From contig BDSI01000094.1 in the NCBI GenBank assembly GCA_003117195.1, forward strand, positions 367,601 to 431,600: a stretch of DNA of 64,000 nt, written 5' to 3'. Source of the stretch: Eudorina sp. 2006-703-Eu-15 (taxonomy: Eukaryota > Chlorophyta > Chlorophyceae > Chlamydomonadales > Volvocaceae). The position numbers were made by a program, and so were the translations under genes. A model generated the notes under the pieces. That model was not told the origin of the DNA and did no database searches. It saw only the letters and a program-made list of their open reading frames with translations. Of the stretch, positions 23,495 through 37,565 are shown piece after piece. Position 1 is the first letter of the stretch. Each line of letters starts with the position of its first letter.

Positions 23495-26400
23495 TCACGC
23501 GACATCACCCCCGCCGCCGCTCACTGCAGCAATCGCCACCGTAGCAGCGCCGCTCACGCCGCCCTCCTCATCGATTGTCTCGAAGGGAGTCGTGGTATTG
23601 CCGGCGGCGCCGTTCCTTGCCAGCCTTCGCCTCGGACTGATGCCCGTAGGTGTCGCTGGTGCTGACAGACCAGCTGCACCGTCACCACTGCCTGTCCCCA
23701 TCGTCTGCAGGATGTCCCCGCTGCCGCATAGCTGTAGATTCACCATGTCACGCCTCCCCGCCGCCGCGGCGAGTCGCTCATTCTCATCGCTGCTTATGCG
23801 GTTATGGTCGCTGCTGCCCTCATTTTGTGGACCGCTGCATAGCGCACACTTTCCAGCCCGCCCGCAGCATCCTCCGCAGCAGCACTTGGCGCAGGGGGTC
23901 GTCATCATGCCCCATACCTTCATGTAAATGCCGGAGACCCAAGCCCAGGCGGTCTGCATGCCGTACAGTATCTTGTTGTCGTACGCCAGGGTGAAACACG
24001 CAAGGACCCGAAAGCCCAGGCCCAAGCAGAAGAGCACGATGAGGGCATCACGCCAGGCGCTGTCACAGTAGCCGCGCGCAACGGGGCCGTCGCTGCCGTT
24101 CAGGAAGAGCGTCAGGGCGTCCCATGGGACATCGGCAACTCCGCGACCATTCGACGGTCCGGACTCCAAGGTGTCTGACAGGATGCGGTCTCCGCCGCAG
24201 ATGCCCTTGTCGTAGTACATGGCGGCGATCACGTTGCCGTGGGATGCCTGGTAGTGGTCCAGCTCTGCAATGGTCAAAGCCTCCACCGCCCAGCGGTTGA
24301 AGGAGCCCCACAGCAGGACGTCCGGGGCCTTACCACGAGCAGACGCGAGCGTGGGTTCAGTGACGCCGTTGAGCAGAGCACCTGCTATGAGGGTCAGGAG
24401 GACTGCGGCGGTCGGCGCGGCGGTGCGCGGGATGAAGGGGATGACAGTCACCAGGTACGACAAGCCGGAGGCCCAGAACCAAACGCCGACGCTGACGGCG
24501 TAGTACATGCCGTAGTTCGCCCTTGGGACGGTTAGAACATAGTACGGCAGCGAGAAGTAGACGGGCGCGATGGAGATCCACGGGAGGTCCGCCAGGCATC
24601 GGGCGACGAAGTAGGCGCCGACAGACAGTCCCACGCTGCGTTCCCGCTGCAGGACGAGATGGTTGGCCCCGAACGTGCGGAGATGCTTGACAACTGCCAG
24701 TACGGCGAGGCACAGCATGGCCATGACGACATTGCCGGGAACGGCGAGGGGGCCCCATGCTCGTCCGTGATTGGCGCCGACCGCACCGGCAGCTGCCAAC
24801 AGGAGCGACACGTCCCACATGCTGGATGGCCAGAACACCCGGGATGCCTGCGGCACATGGGCGAATGAGACCGTGCAGGGTGGAAGGCGAGGGCATTAGG
24901 TGTGTGTGAGCATAAAAATAGTCATGCGTGAGCATATCGATAAGTACTTGCACATAGCCACGGCTAACGACATGAAGGAGATGAAAACTGAAGTAAGGAA
25001 GGCCAGCGAGCGAGAACCCGCACTAATGCACGCGTGCACGGTTCGCATTCCAGCAGTGTTGCGGCACTTTGCATTTCATAAACAGTCTCCTATGACAGCC
25101 TTCAGCATCCAAAGCAAGATCAGGCCTGCAATGTTGGTCAATGGAAGTGCCGAAATTAAGCAATGCATGTACTTCCCGAACCGATTCACTATTGGTTTAT
25201 TACACCCACCGCACCTGCAGCATAGACCTCTTGAAGAACGTCCACGCCTGTGACGGCCATTCAGGGTGCTCCCCAACTTCTGGGGTGCCGGTATCTCCCA
25301 GACGGCTACCAAGCTGCTCGCCCGGCGCAGCCCCGGCATTTGGCGCGCCGGTCACATTCGATTCATTGCGGATCGCCGCGATGGGTCCGAGGCTATTGTC
25401 TACGCTGCCCTGGCTGGGCACGCCGTCATCGCTGGGTATGGTCCCTAACCCAAGGTTAGCGAAGGGGGTGCGGAACTCTCGTCGATGCGCTTGCCAGCCA
25501 TGTTGCTGGTTGGCTGCCACGCCCTCGACCGGTGAGAGCTGCTGCAGCGGCTCTTGCCTGACAACACCAGCAGATGGTTGAGGTTCGGGGCTGCTGGCTG
25601 ATATCTCTTCCACCTTATTAGTCGGGGCCGGCCTAGGGTTAGCACCAGCAGCAGGTGTTTGCGCTGGCGCGAAGTCAATGGGGTTGCCTACGGGAGTGTG
25701 ATGACTGCTTCCGCCGGGGACGTCGTCGGCTCCAGCAGGGGGGCGATCGAACAGCGGATTATTACCGAAGTGGTTGAGGGCCGACACCGACGGCACAACG
25801 CGGTCGACCATTGCGGCGGCGGGGTGGTGCTCGAGGGAGGCACCGCTTGGTGATGGCAGCAGTAAAGCGGCGCCCGAGGCTGCGGGCGAACCGGCGGCTG
25901 ATGGTGCCGCCACCTGCACCGCCAAGCCGGCCAGCAGACAGCAGACTGCCCGTTTATATTATATGTGCCTGATCTCGCATGCGAAGCATGTCCGTGATCC
26001 CGCCGTGCATGTGTCGTGTCTGTAAATTATTATTGCGAGGACGGCCACGCGCCATGCATGCATGTGCAGGACCTCGATTGATTGGACCTGGCCTCCAAGC
26101 AAGTTTGTATACGCCATTTCAGGGCGGAGGGCGTGAATGACGAGAAAACTTTCAACAAATGCGTCGTGTAGATAGCTGCCCATGCGTCATTAGCATCCGC
26201 CGGCCTCGTCACCACATATTGCCCCCAAGCAACCTCACCGCTGCCCCGTCACAGCAGCAACGAATAAAGAACGAGCGAGCAAGCGTCTTCCTTACCGCTA
26301 CTCGCTGCCTACCTGTTTCGCCGACGCATCGCCCTCCAAGGTCGCTGCCGCGGCAGCATCGGCGCCGCCGTGGCGCACCTTGCTGGTGGGTGGAGCATCG

Positions 26401-29400
26401 CGGGGCGTGTCCTCGGTGGATGGACCACTCAACGAGATGGGCGGACGCGGCGGCGCTGCGGCGGCTGACGGAAGCCGAGGCGGCGCGCTGCTTCCTCTGG
26501 CGGCCTCGTGCATCATCATAGATTGGAGCAGTGACGACATCGGCGTGCGTCTGCCCGTTCCAGCCTGCAGCAGTAGCAGCAGCGCCCGTGCATCTACGTA
26601 CTGTGATGACGATGGGGGCTAGCTAGGTACGTATACGTTGCACACGCGACGAAGGCCCACCTAACGGACAATTACTGCGCCCCCTCTGGCGCACACGATA
26701 GATAGATCACCGTGAGACGACTTCCTTGTCGCACCCATATACGCGCGCTGTCCGTACACTATGGTAATCGATGAATAGTCACGAAATGTGATAAGACACG
26801 GCGCGCCTTGCTTGCCGGCACATACATGCAGCCGCGGACAAGCAAGTGTATATACTTCCTCTAAGTTTGTTCCTTATGTAGATAGTATCATGCTGAAGAA
26901 AACGAACGTCACACCAAGTCGCACCAGCCATCCAGATATCCCAAGGTGTATATCCACGCCCGCACCGCTCTCTGCAGCAGCAAAGGGTTGCTGCCAGCCG
27001 ACTCCACCTACCGAGGGCTGCTCAGACAGCTCGTTGTGGAGGGGTGTAGCCGCCGCTCCCCGCGGAGAGCCGAGGGGAGGCCCGTCAAGCGCATGCCCGT
27101 GCTTGCCCTGATGATGAAACCATGATGACAGCGTTACACGGAGGCTGGCGGCACGTTCTCGCACCACCTGCAGCCCCTGCACCAAAGCAACACATGCATA
27201 CAACGTTTTCAGTTAACTTCCTTGGAATGACCTAGGATGGGCAGGACCGGTACGGCAAGTCGAGCTTACCGTAGCTTATTACGTAGGTGCCGCTGTAACG
27301 CGCCAAACAAAGCCGGGCATTTGGGGTATTCGCAGGCAGCAGCAGTTGGAATATATAAATATAGCAGTTGGCATATATACAGGCCCCACTTGGCGACCGT
27401 AGTGTGTGTGCTTTGGTGATGCTGCGTGGCTGATTGTTCCCCCGCTCAGCCAGCAGATGTATGTACGCCTGCTTTTGTCTTCTGTTCTTCTCCTGATGCG
27501 CGTCCCACTTGAACACACTTGCCATACACACATGTACATGTACATGTCACTCCGTACGTACATTCGAATGCCTACCGCGCGTGCACTTAACAGTGTGCAC
27601 CACCCGCCTGCCCCACGTGCTGGTCGCTAGGGAACAACTAGGTAGCTCACCCCAGCGAATGCCTTGGTCAGGCCGGCAGCGGAGGACTGGGATGTCAAGC
27701 CGGTGCTGGGTTGTTGCCTGGGTAGCTGTGACGCGTGCAGTCTGCCTTCCTGCACCATCCGTAATAACTCGAGAAGCTCTTCCTCGCTTTCGATGGTCCT
27801 GGTGTCAACCCGGTCTGCACAGGACCGGCCCATGGCAGCAGGTAGCTGCTCGGGCTGGCTCTCGCTGTGTGACCGCTGTTGTTCCAGGCTCCCACGACGA
27901 GGCAGTGAACCTGTGCTCCGCTGCGGAAGGCACAGGAGCGACTTTTGCCCGGGCTTAGACTGGAACGGGGACGGTAACGACCTTGGCTTGAAGTGGAACG
28001 GGGATAGGGCCGGGGGCTTGGACGGGGAAGAGGACGGGCGCTGGGCCGGGGGCTTGATGTGGCATGGTGACGGGGACAGGGACTGCTGTTGTTCTTGGAA
28101 GCTGTGGGATCTCTGCTGCGTCTCTGCTGGCTGGCTTTGCATCTGCTGCATTTGCACTTCTGGAGCGCTGGTGGCGGCGGCGTGCTCGGATGGCAGTTCA
28201 TCGCTGGGGTTGAGTGCGGCCTCGCCTGATGAGGCAACCGTCTGGAGCTGCTGCTGCTGTTGTTGTTTCTGCTGCCGCTTATCATGCGCCTCCCCTAACA
28301 TCCCCTCGATGAGCGCCTCGGTGCGCTCCCCGTCTTGCCCAAGAGAGTCGAAGAACCTTCTGAGACCCCTCTTATCCAGTCTTAGTCGTTGATCTTCTGA
28401 CCTCCGGGCGTGCTCTTTATACGCTTTACGGATGAACTTCACGAGCGCCTCAGTGAGCTCTGCCGCCCTGCCACCACTACCGGCCACTGTAGTCGTCGTG
28501 GCAGCGACGCTGACTTGCGAGAGGGGCGTTGCAAGAGACCCGGTGTCACCGCTACCAGCAGACCTGGTGGTCACAGCCGATGACCTTGTCCCGGCTGCTG
28601 TCTGCTCAGCCGCAGTGGAAGGCCTGCTTGTGGCGGGCACCCAGCTAACGTCCATGGGCCAAAGGTTGTCGGCGCTCGCCTCCTCGCTCTCGCTGTGACA
28701 TCTCCCTGCACGCACACAGCATGGAACGAACACGTGCAAACGAGCACAGCCACGCGCCCGCATGCGTGTGAATGGCCCATGGGTCGCGTCGGTGGTCGGT
28801 GTGGTATTATATTATTGCGTGGCAAACGGTGGTAGCTATAACAAGAAAAATCGTACAATGCTACAAGCTGCAGTTCGATGCAATGGCGGGCTGGGATATT
28901 CTTACCCATGACAATGTCCAGCAGGGTGTCTGGGGCGCTCTCATCCAAGCGATTGAGCCTGTACTTGTGTTTGTCCTGGAAATACTCGACGGCAAACCTG
29001 GGGTCCCCATGGTAGACGCAGCGCCCTCGTCGGTCAAGAAGCATGATCTGCCGCCAGACCACCCACGTGCGTAGAACCGCGCAGGATAGGTCATCAGTTA
29101 GATGTTCAGCGCGGGCGCTTTAACGCCTGTGTGTGTATCGACCTTGGTGGTAACATAATAGCAACAATAATCGCTCTAAAAGCTGCTGATGTTGGTCCAG
29201 CTGAATGGAACGGTGCATGCTGTGCATATGTACAGCAGCAACATCGCCACAGACGCTTGATGGACTACGAGATAAATCGATGCCTGCCTGCGCAGCATGC
29301 TGGAGACGCAAGCTACACATATACGGCTGTGTAGATACGTACTGAAACACCATATATATATACACGGGCATTATATATACATTCATATTCATTGTCAGAC

Positions 29401-32400
29401 ATTACATGGACGCACAGGGCAAGGGTGTTGTAATTTCAGCGTGAGACCCGCCCGCCTTGCTTCCTTCTGCAAGGTTGTATGATATGTCACACATATATTG
29501 TTCATACATTTACCTTACTCAGCAGCTCGTAAATGGCCCTCCGTGGCTGGTGAATGACCATGATGGCGTTCACGTTCCCCTCCACTGCCACATCAGACAG
29601 TGACTGCATGACGTCGGTACTGCATGCGGCGTCCTGCGTGCGTGCACACATACACAGGTTCACACAACACATGCGTGATACATCGGGCAGAACTTCTGTG
29701 ATGGTTCGTTTGCGTGTTGCTGCCTATCACGCATACCTGCTGCTAGCTATGCTAGCTGCTAATTCTGCCCGCCATCATGTTTCATCCCCCTGATGAACAG
29801 TCCATACACAAAGACAAGCATATCCAATAATAGTCTTACATGCATCAGCGAATGATAGTAGAATGCCTTCCGTGCCTTCTAATGAATTACGTCACAGACT
29901 CCATCCATGTGCACCCCAATTAAAACGTGTAGCCATGCATGGTATCCGCGCGATACACCACATGCGGACATGACCAGCATTCCGGCCCGCTATCTAGCTG
30001 GATGGCCGCCCAAGCGACACGTTGCCCACGCACCAGCCCGCTGGTGGGCTCGTCCAGCAGCAGTACCGACGGCTGCGCCACCAGCTCCAAACCGATGTTG
30101 ACTCGCTGCGTGTGTGCATGCGTGGCAGCAAGCAACGTATGTAGGGAAAATCTGAGGGTCGTGCATGGCTGTCTGGTTGGCACGCCATGTTCATGGCCTC
30201 CAAGCTGGACAAAACCATGGCCAGCTGTATGTAATAATTACAATAATAATTACAACAACATTACCAATGCGCTGTGCCCAGTTTCATTCTGGGTTCAAAT
30301 TTTCAATTTCACACTCACCTTGCGCTGCCCTCCGCTGAGGCTCTTGCCCGCCACGCTGCCGATCCGCCGATTCCGTATCGTTTTGATGTCCAGCATCCCC
30401 AACACTTCATTCACCTGATCCACAATCTCTGAGTAATAACCTGCTGGGTTTTTTCCAACCGGCGCTGCACGGCTAGCGCCCCCACCTTCCGCGGACTTGC
30501 CATTGTTGCGACTCACGGAACGAGGGTTATTGTCATCACCAGCTGTATATTCGGTGTTGCCGCTGAATTGCCCCGAAAGTGCCGCCGATGCGTTGCTGGC
30601 TGCAGTCACTAAATAAGATGGGTGCTGTTTGTGGTAGTAGTGGTGGTGCTGCCGATTGTCATGTGGTTCTGATTCTGCAGATTGGGCGCTGAGTTGGCGG
30701 CTGGATTGCCTAGACAAGCGCGGTAGCCGCAGCGCAGCGCTGTACATCAGGGCCTCCCTGACAATGTGCGTGCGTGCAGGAGGGTGCAGGTTGGCAGGCA
30801 GGTGACGAATGAAACACATGTAAGCGGCCTTGTTACAGCTCGGCTGGGCACTAAATATTAGATACACAATTATAACAATAATAATGTAAGTCATGAATAG
30901 AGTACTACTATCTACTACTACTTATGTTGCTGCTGATAACAATAATAATAACAATAATAATAATATATTAATATATTAATATATAAATAATTAAAGGTAG
31001 AAGTACCATGATAATAGGTATAGTGATATAATAATATTAATACTAAAAATAAGACTATCTAGCCGCAAGACGCTAGCCCCCTTCGTTACCTGGCACCGCA
31101 CTTGCTCAGGTTAGATATCTGATGGCTGGCCGAGCTAGCGTAGTACTGCCTAGCCATGCCAAATGCATTGCTAATTATTGCTCAGTCAGCGGCGAGCGAC
31201 CACACTCGTTTTCGCCGACCTACACACGCACGCACCTATCCACAGCTGATAAGATAGAGTGTACGCCCTACTTACTCCACAGTCAGGTCCTCAATCAAGA
31301 TATCGTCCTGCGGCACGAATCCCGTGACTCGCTTGAGGTCCTGCGGGTTCTTCACTTCGACGTCGTCGACCAGCACCTTCCCTCCGTCCAATGGCCAGTG
31401 GGTGGCGTGGCCCGCCAGCAGCGCCAGTAGACTGGATTTCCCGCAGCCGGAGGGGCCAAGGATGGCGGACAGCCCACTCTCAAAGACGCCTTGCAAACAC
31501 ACACACACACGTCCAAAACAGTGATGGTCACTGTCAGCAGCAGGGAAATGAAATCAAGCCTGGTGCATGCTGTACGCAAAAGGTTGCAGCACGATATGGA
31601 TGCATGGTGCTTCTGCACAGGCCGTTGACTTGTAGTTCTTGCACAACCACGTAGGAAATTATGTAGTTCTCGCCATGTTCCGTAAATGTTACTAGTAAGG
31701 CACGAAAGAGTAGCTAGTGGAACTGCCTCTTGCGCAGCAGCACCCACCCGACACATGATAGATAGATGCGGCCCCATCCATCCTTCTACCTTCCTCGCTC
31801 CTTGCTGATGACTTACCCGTCACGGAGTCGAGCACAGGGTGCTCCCGCCGCGACCTGCTTGGCCCCAACCAGCGCAAGTCCTTCACCTCGACCTTGCGGC
31901 GTTTGATCGACCACACCTTCCGTGCCGCAGGTGTCACCTGGTTGCCGTGGAACTGATCTGCATGCGGTGCGTGCGTGGAAGAGGTATGCATGGCAGCAAG
32001 TAACGAAGGGTCAACAGATAGACTATCTAGTTCGTGACGTAAAAAGGTCGGCACGCACGCACCGGGTCGCCGGGCACCGACCAGCTGTTAAAACACGACT
32101 AGCCCAGCAACATTCACTATCTCGCTTTTTTCATCAGGTGTAGGAAACAGGCAGGCAATATGTAGCTGGTCGTTGGATGGTCCGTGGCGATGCAAAGCAA
32201 CTCCGCCATGCTGCCTCGATGTATATGTACATGTATGGCTGCACTTCCCGCACCCTACAGCAGCCAAGTACAAGTGCACCGGTGCATGGTTGCCATGTAG
32301 TGTGCGTGTGTCCTTACCCACTAAACGGCGCATGGCCCGTACGGCAGCGGATCGCTCATCCTCTTCGGCCTTGGTCAGCACCACCTGCCTCTCGCTGCGG

Positions 32401-35400
32401 TCCAGTGCCCGTGTGATGAGCCCCGCAAGCAGAATTGTCAGGGCCAGGCCGGTGAACGTGAAGATGGCCGCGGGCCAGATGGCGGGCGCTCCGGAGCCAG
32501 CAGCACATAGCGTCAGTGGCGGGCAGGCCACAGGCGCGATGCTCTGGGCACGGCAGTAATGCCCCGGCGGGCACAGGAGCTCCAGGGACGGGTCGGGGCA
32601 GTAGTAGCCGGCCCTGCGATGAAATCGTGCACGATCCGCGCATCTTGTATAGGCTTGCATTGTATGCATTGTGCAGCGGCGGGCGCATGATCCGGTGGAA
32701 AGCGACGGCACGGCACACATGCCACGGCCTTCTACCGCTGCATGCAGCATCCACACACGCTGACCATTTTGCACCAAACCAAACCAGCGCATGCAGCAAT
32801 TAGCTGACCATTGGTGTCTGTCGCTGTCCAAAGCAAGTAGCAATTTGTCGATAGCTAGTGAGCAGGCGTGCTTCGTTCGGCACTACTGCTGGTCTCCCAT
32901 CCGAAAAGTCCAAACAAAGTAGTAAGCGAGCTGCTGCTGGTGCCTTAATACAAATAGTACATCCCACCTTATACAAAATAATACAAATTGTACACCCCAG
33001 GATGACTACATCAGTAGTGATCCTGGGTATAAAACCACCGGCACTCGTGCATGCCGTCCGTCCGTCCGGTCCTGTGTGATCTGATCTGGTATTAAAGTCA
33101 TGCATGCAAGTTGTGGACGGACCGCGTCGCGCGCAACCCGAACAACCACCTACCGGCAACCTCCGTCGGGGATCCACGAGCCATTCGGGCAGTGGTTACC
33201 GCGCATCGGCGTCCCGGTGCCCACCAGGCGCCGGGCAGTCTCCGTGACCGCCCTCCTCGACGCCAGGAATGCGGCATCCTGTGTATGTACACGTGCGCAG
33301 TAGCGAGTTCGATAGATAGCTAGTCGGAGCAGGGTTGCAATCTTGGAGAGTTGCACGTTCGTTCATGCGGGCATCAATATAGCGAGGTAGGGCCGCCAGA
33401 ACGATGCATGGCTTGCTTTGTCATCAGGGACCTGCTGCCAGCCACTCCGTCCTCCGCAAATCAAGCAAGCCCCAGCGAGCCAATACCTATATGTTCACCT
33501 ACCTGCTGCGTCACCCCGAGGAGCTCAATGTAGTCGCAGGTGATGCTGACAGTGGACCGAACCGGGCAGTAGTACCCGGCGGGACACTCGTACAGCTCAG
33601 CGGGGGTCGGGCAGTAGTACCCTTCCGGGCAGTCCAGCACGGCCATGTAGTCCGTGTCGTCAAGCTCCTCCACGTACGTCCCGGGGGGGCAGTAGCTGCC
33701 AGGCGGACATGCCACACAGCGCGCCTGGGCGGGGGCACACACAGCCACATACACAACGAGTGGCCGATGTATGGGAGCAGATAGAATATCATGACACACA
33801 CATATACAGCGCGCAATAATGCCCCGGAGCACGCAGTGAATCCTTGGATGCGCACCTTACCTTGCATTTCGCTTCTTGCTTGCAGGACGCTGCACGCGGC
33901 CGTTGAACTGGCTAGTTAGACCGATTACCATAGTGATAGTAAAATATTATCACTAATATAAAAATGGGTACGGTCTAGCGATACTACGGCATGTATTACG
34001 GGGGGTGGCAGATCGGGCAGGGACGGGTTGCCCCGGCTGCCCATGTGGCCGCCACCGTGCATGGAGAGGGAAGAGGGCAAGACCGATTATCACAATCTCC
34101 GCCCATCCACAGCCACAGTCACGTAAATTGGTCCGTCATCGGCGGGAGGGCCGGCCCACAACAACAACCTAGCCAACCACTCCCACCTTGAGCAGCGCCG
34201 TCCTGCCCAGAGTCACCACATCACCCGGCAGGGAAAGCCAGGCGCGGGGTGAGCAGCGCTGACCCGCGGGACACCTGGGTGGTGGGCGGGCGAGTGGCAT
34301 GCATACAGACATCGCGGGGAGCCAGCGCGGGAGAGTGATAGATGTAGGAACGGGCGGATCTGTGTAATCTGTGGGCGCAATGGGCTACCACGCGGATGAA
34401 CAGCACGGCGACCATGGTGGCCATGGTGGCCGTGGTGACAGTATCAGGGCACGCAGCATCAGCCGAGCTACACAGCAGCCAGCAGCCGCACACCTTCGCC
34501 TCGCTAGCCTCGCGGCCAGTGTGCTGCAACACCGATCTAGAGGACAAGTCCTGCGTGGCGAAGCTTACCTCAGGCGGCGGCGGTGGAGGGTTAGTTGAGG
34601 GTTGCGTCTCTTTGCTTCATTCATGCATTCACCGATCATACATCCAACAGATCTATCCTCCTCCACGGATCCTCGTCCATCGGAGGTGTATGCGCCCACG
34701 CAGCAGCAGCAGGTGCCCTACCTGAAGCCCTCCGCCAGCGCTGTTGCATTGCAGGGGCAGCCCGGGGGTACCACGGCGCCTAAGCTGCTGGCTGATGATG
34801 AGTTGCTGGAGGCGTACCCGGGGATGCTGCTGGCGCCTTCGGGGCTGACAGTGGAGAGAGCGGCCGGGGCCAGAGCCGACGAAGCCGCAGACAGCTGTGG
34901 ACAAGCCAGGTCCCGTCCGGGCGCTACCATGGCGGCGAGCCGAGCCGCGAAGTCCTGCGCGCGCGAGCGTTGGATGAAGACGCTAATAGATACGCCGAGT
35001 GACAGAATTATTAAGCGGAGCCCATCCCAGGCAGGCTCACCATATGCACACTCATGAGCGAGGCGCACAACAACAGGCAGATGGCCCAAATAAACATCCA
35101 TCCGTTGCTTGCCCGTACATGTGCGCATGTTGCTGTTCAGGTAGCTGCAACGGCTGCTTGATTGGAACGGCTTTCGTCGATGGAGCAGACAGCACCGCCC
35201 AGCGAAGCAAATTGCTGGCCAGCGTAATGCGTGCGTTCGATTGATTGCAGGCGCATCGATATATACGTATACACACACATCGTATCGTCGTGTGTACGTG
35301 GTGGCCTTCGTTGCCACCCTGCTGCCTACCTATCATGCGCGCTTTGGCATATAATTTGAAACGAACAAACCCGCGTTCGTCAAGCTGGTGCGATGCCCGC

Positions 35401-37565
35401 TGGAGGTTTTCATTATTTCATCTTTAAAACAGGCGCGGTCAACCGGCCTACCAGCCAACCTGCAAGTTGATGACCCGCGTGGGCGCCAAGTTCGCTGATG
35501 GCAGCACCAGCAGGGAGTCTGTGACGTGCGGCGGATAGTCGCCGAGCCACGACCTGAGTGCAGCCTGTTGGTAAGTGGTGATGTGCAGGCCGGACCGGAC
35601 GGCCATCCAGCCAGGCGGGAGGAGAGCTCAGGAGATGGTTAGTTACAAGAACGAGCCGTCCTCATGCGTGACTGTATGTGTATGTATGTGCGTGTGTGTG
35701 TTATTGAGGCAGGCAGAACAGGAGTGCGTGACATGTGTGTGTATATTTGTAAAATCTCAACGCAGTCGGTCGAGTCCACGGCCGACGGGTCAACGGCTTC
35801 CTCGCAGTCATTCAAGCCCTTGCGTCATCACGGGCGGGTTCCACTGTAACATCCTTGATAATAATGGGCTGCGGAGGCGAACTATGCGAACGGCGCAGCC
35901 AAGTCATGAGATCATGGCATACACCCATGCCGTACCTCCGTGACACGTACGACGCCGTCCTCGGGCGACAGCGCCATCCCCACCGCGGCGACTGGGTGCT
36001 CCCGGATGGCGAACGCCGCGAAGACGTACTGCGCCGCCGCCCCCTCCGCCACTGCGTTGTCCTCCAGCGCCGCCGAGGGGCAGGCGGAGGCGCAGGAGCC
36101 GCTCCAGGCGAGCGAGTGGGTGGTGCACCGCACGCAGGTCTGGCAGGTGGGCAGCTCGGACCGGGAGCCGAGCACGGCGCAGAACTCGCCGGGGCCGCAG
36201 TCCGTGTCCCCCCAGCAGGGCTGTGATGCGGCGCAGCCGCACCGACTGCGACCAAGCAAGTGCACGTTGTGTAACATAAACAGCAGACAGGCAATCAGTG
36301 AATCAATCGGCAAGTGTCCGTTGATAGCTGCAACCCAGGTCTTGTAAAACACAATGGTTCGTGGTCATACCCTGTATGTCCTAAGCAGCAGCAGATTCCA
36401 TCATTGCCGAAAATGCCTGCCACTGCCTGCCTGAGCATTGACACCTGACTGGCATCGATGCAAAGGTAGCTATGGCTAATAGTAAGGCTTGGTGCTGGCA
36501 GACAGGTCTCCGTCGGTACGCATTAATGAGTCCCGCCCACCCGCCGCGGTCCGTCGAATGCCGACAAGCGTATAGGTCGTCAACGTCGGCAGAAGGGATT
36601 TCAAATGCACCTCGGTGTGAGCCACCCTGCCTCGTCAGTTCCTGCCCACCTCCCACGGACGGAATCGACACGTCCGGTGAACCTAAGCACGCATACGGCA
36701 GCAGTACGTTGTTGGTTTCTCCCCACCTCGAGCAATTCGTTGCGACGTACACGTCGGCCAGCAGGCAGCACTGCCAGCAGCCCTCGCAGGTGGCGGCGCT
36801 GGTCAGGGAAAGCGCACCCGAGACGGCTCGAGCGCAGAACCTGAAAGCGTAGTCGCGTGTGTCGGGAGATGCAGGAAGGGGACATGAGACATCGTGACTA
36901 GATGGTGACCAGATCGTGACTAGATGGTGACTAGACCGTATCTAGATCTACCGAGGGCGTGAAAGATGGTCGTGGCATCCGCACCCACGGCGCAATCAGG
37001 TAGTGTGCAGATGCTGGCCAGAAGTAGGTAATGGCACTTGGCGTTCATGGGTGGGTGGGTCCACAGCAGTCGCCTGCGTCTTCTCGTCGCAGGGCCAATG
37101 TGCGTGTCCCGCGCGCCGGCGGGTCACACTCGTTCACTCACTTGCCAGCTGGACAGTTCGTATCCATGACGCATGGGCGCCCAGTGTAATTATCATCAAG
37201 AAGTCCATACTGTTTAATTATGGAGCGAAGGAAGGCACAGGATGAGAACGGAAAAGTGAAAGCCCATACTGTCGGAAGCACGGGTGTTCCTTTCTTAAGT
37301 CCAATCGCAAGCGATTCCAGGCATGCTGATGACATATCCTATGAGCGCGCCTAATAGCCATGAAAGAACCATCTTCTGCTTCGCTGAGATTTCTGTAATA
37401 CGGCACCTTTGTAACCTGCCTGCCCTGCATGAAGTCCGCTCCCCAAAAGCTTTGAATGCTAAGGCAACTTTCCAAAGAAACATTCCTTACCGAGGATAGG
37501 AAGAGATGGCCAAGGATAAGGACGCAGCTTGCCGTTGCTGACCGTCTGCCACGACTTATATGCAT
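23495..37565 (-). CDS. ABCG-type ABC transporter, tandem copy A (ABCG24/28 class)
   Basis: Twenty-one exons in phase: 37565-37491, 37209-37142, 36840-36727, 36245-35936, 35564-35460, 34954-34722, 34274-34187, 33724-33503, 33278-33154, 32613-32318, 31957-31817, 31489-31276, 30757-30319, 30105-30034, 29633-29514, 29047-28906, 28705-27651, 27167-27012, 26564-26313, 25913-25215, 24847-23495; about 2092 aa. ATG 37565 opens a signal-peptide exon (SCVLILGHLFLSS). Residues 26-500 form a Cys-rich ectodomain (CEGCWQCCLL, CPPGSYCPPG, CPEGYYCPTP, AGYYCPDP). One membrane segment (IFTFTGLALTILLAGLI) precedes the nucleotide-binding domain: Walker A GPSGCGKSS (about 604), Q-loop FVPQDD, signature LSGGQRK, Walker B LLLDEPTSGL, H-loop IHQPRR. 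The linker (about 920-1620) is Gln/Ser/Pro-rich. The ABC2 membrane domain fills most of the last exon, then a Cys-cluster tail (CAKCCCGGCCG). Probably an ATP-driven exporter working as a dimer; substrate unknown. It is much longer than plant relatives because of the linker and tail. Confidence 0.9.
30895..31060. repeat. AT-rich simple-sequence island in an ABCG-A intron
   Basis: taataataa and tatattaa runs in the intron 31275-30758, in strong contrast with GC-rich exons on both sides. Similar islands sit in copy B introns (45950-46080, 51770-51870). Confidence 0.8.
35841..35857 (-). repeat. Dispersed-repeat terminus, opposite orientation
   Basis: ccactgtaacatccttg is the reverse complement of the caaggatgttacagtgg end seen at 3355 and 22175. 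It lies in the intron 35935-35565 of ABCG copy A; the other end of the element was not found. Confidence 0.45.
36891..36955. repeat. Tandem repeat of about 22 bp in an ABCG-A intron
   Basis: Two full and one partial copy of atcgtgactagatggtgacc, located just upstream of exon 36840-36727. Confidence 0.75.

Noticed and set aside
24239..24535. Forward ORFs at 24239-24535 and 41038-41658 that are similar to each other
   Set aside because: Their similarity is only the reflection of the near-identical ABCG membrane-domain exons on the minus strand.
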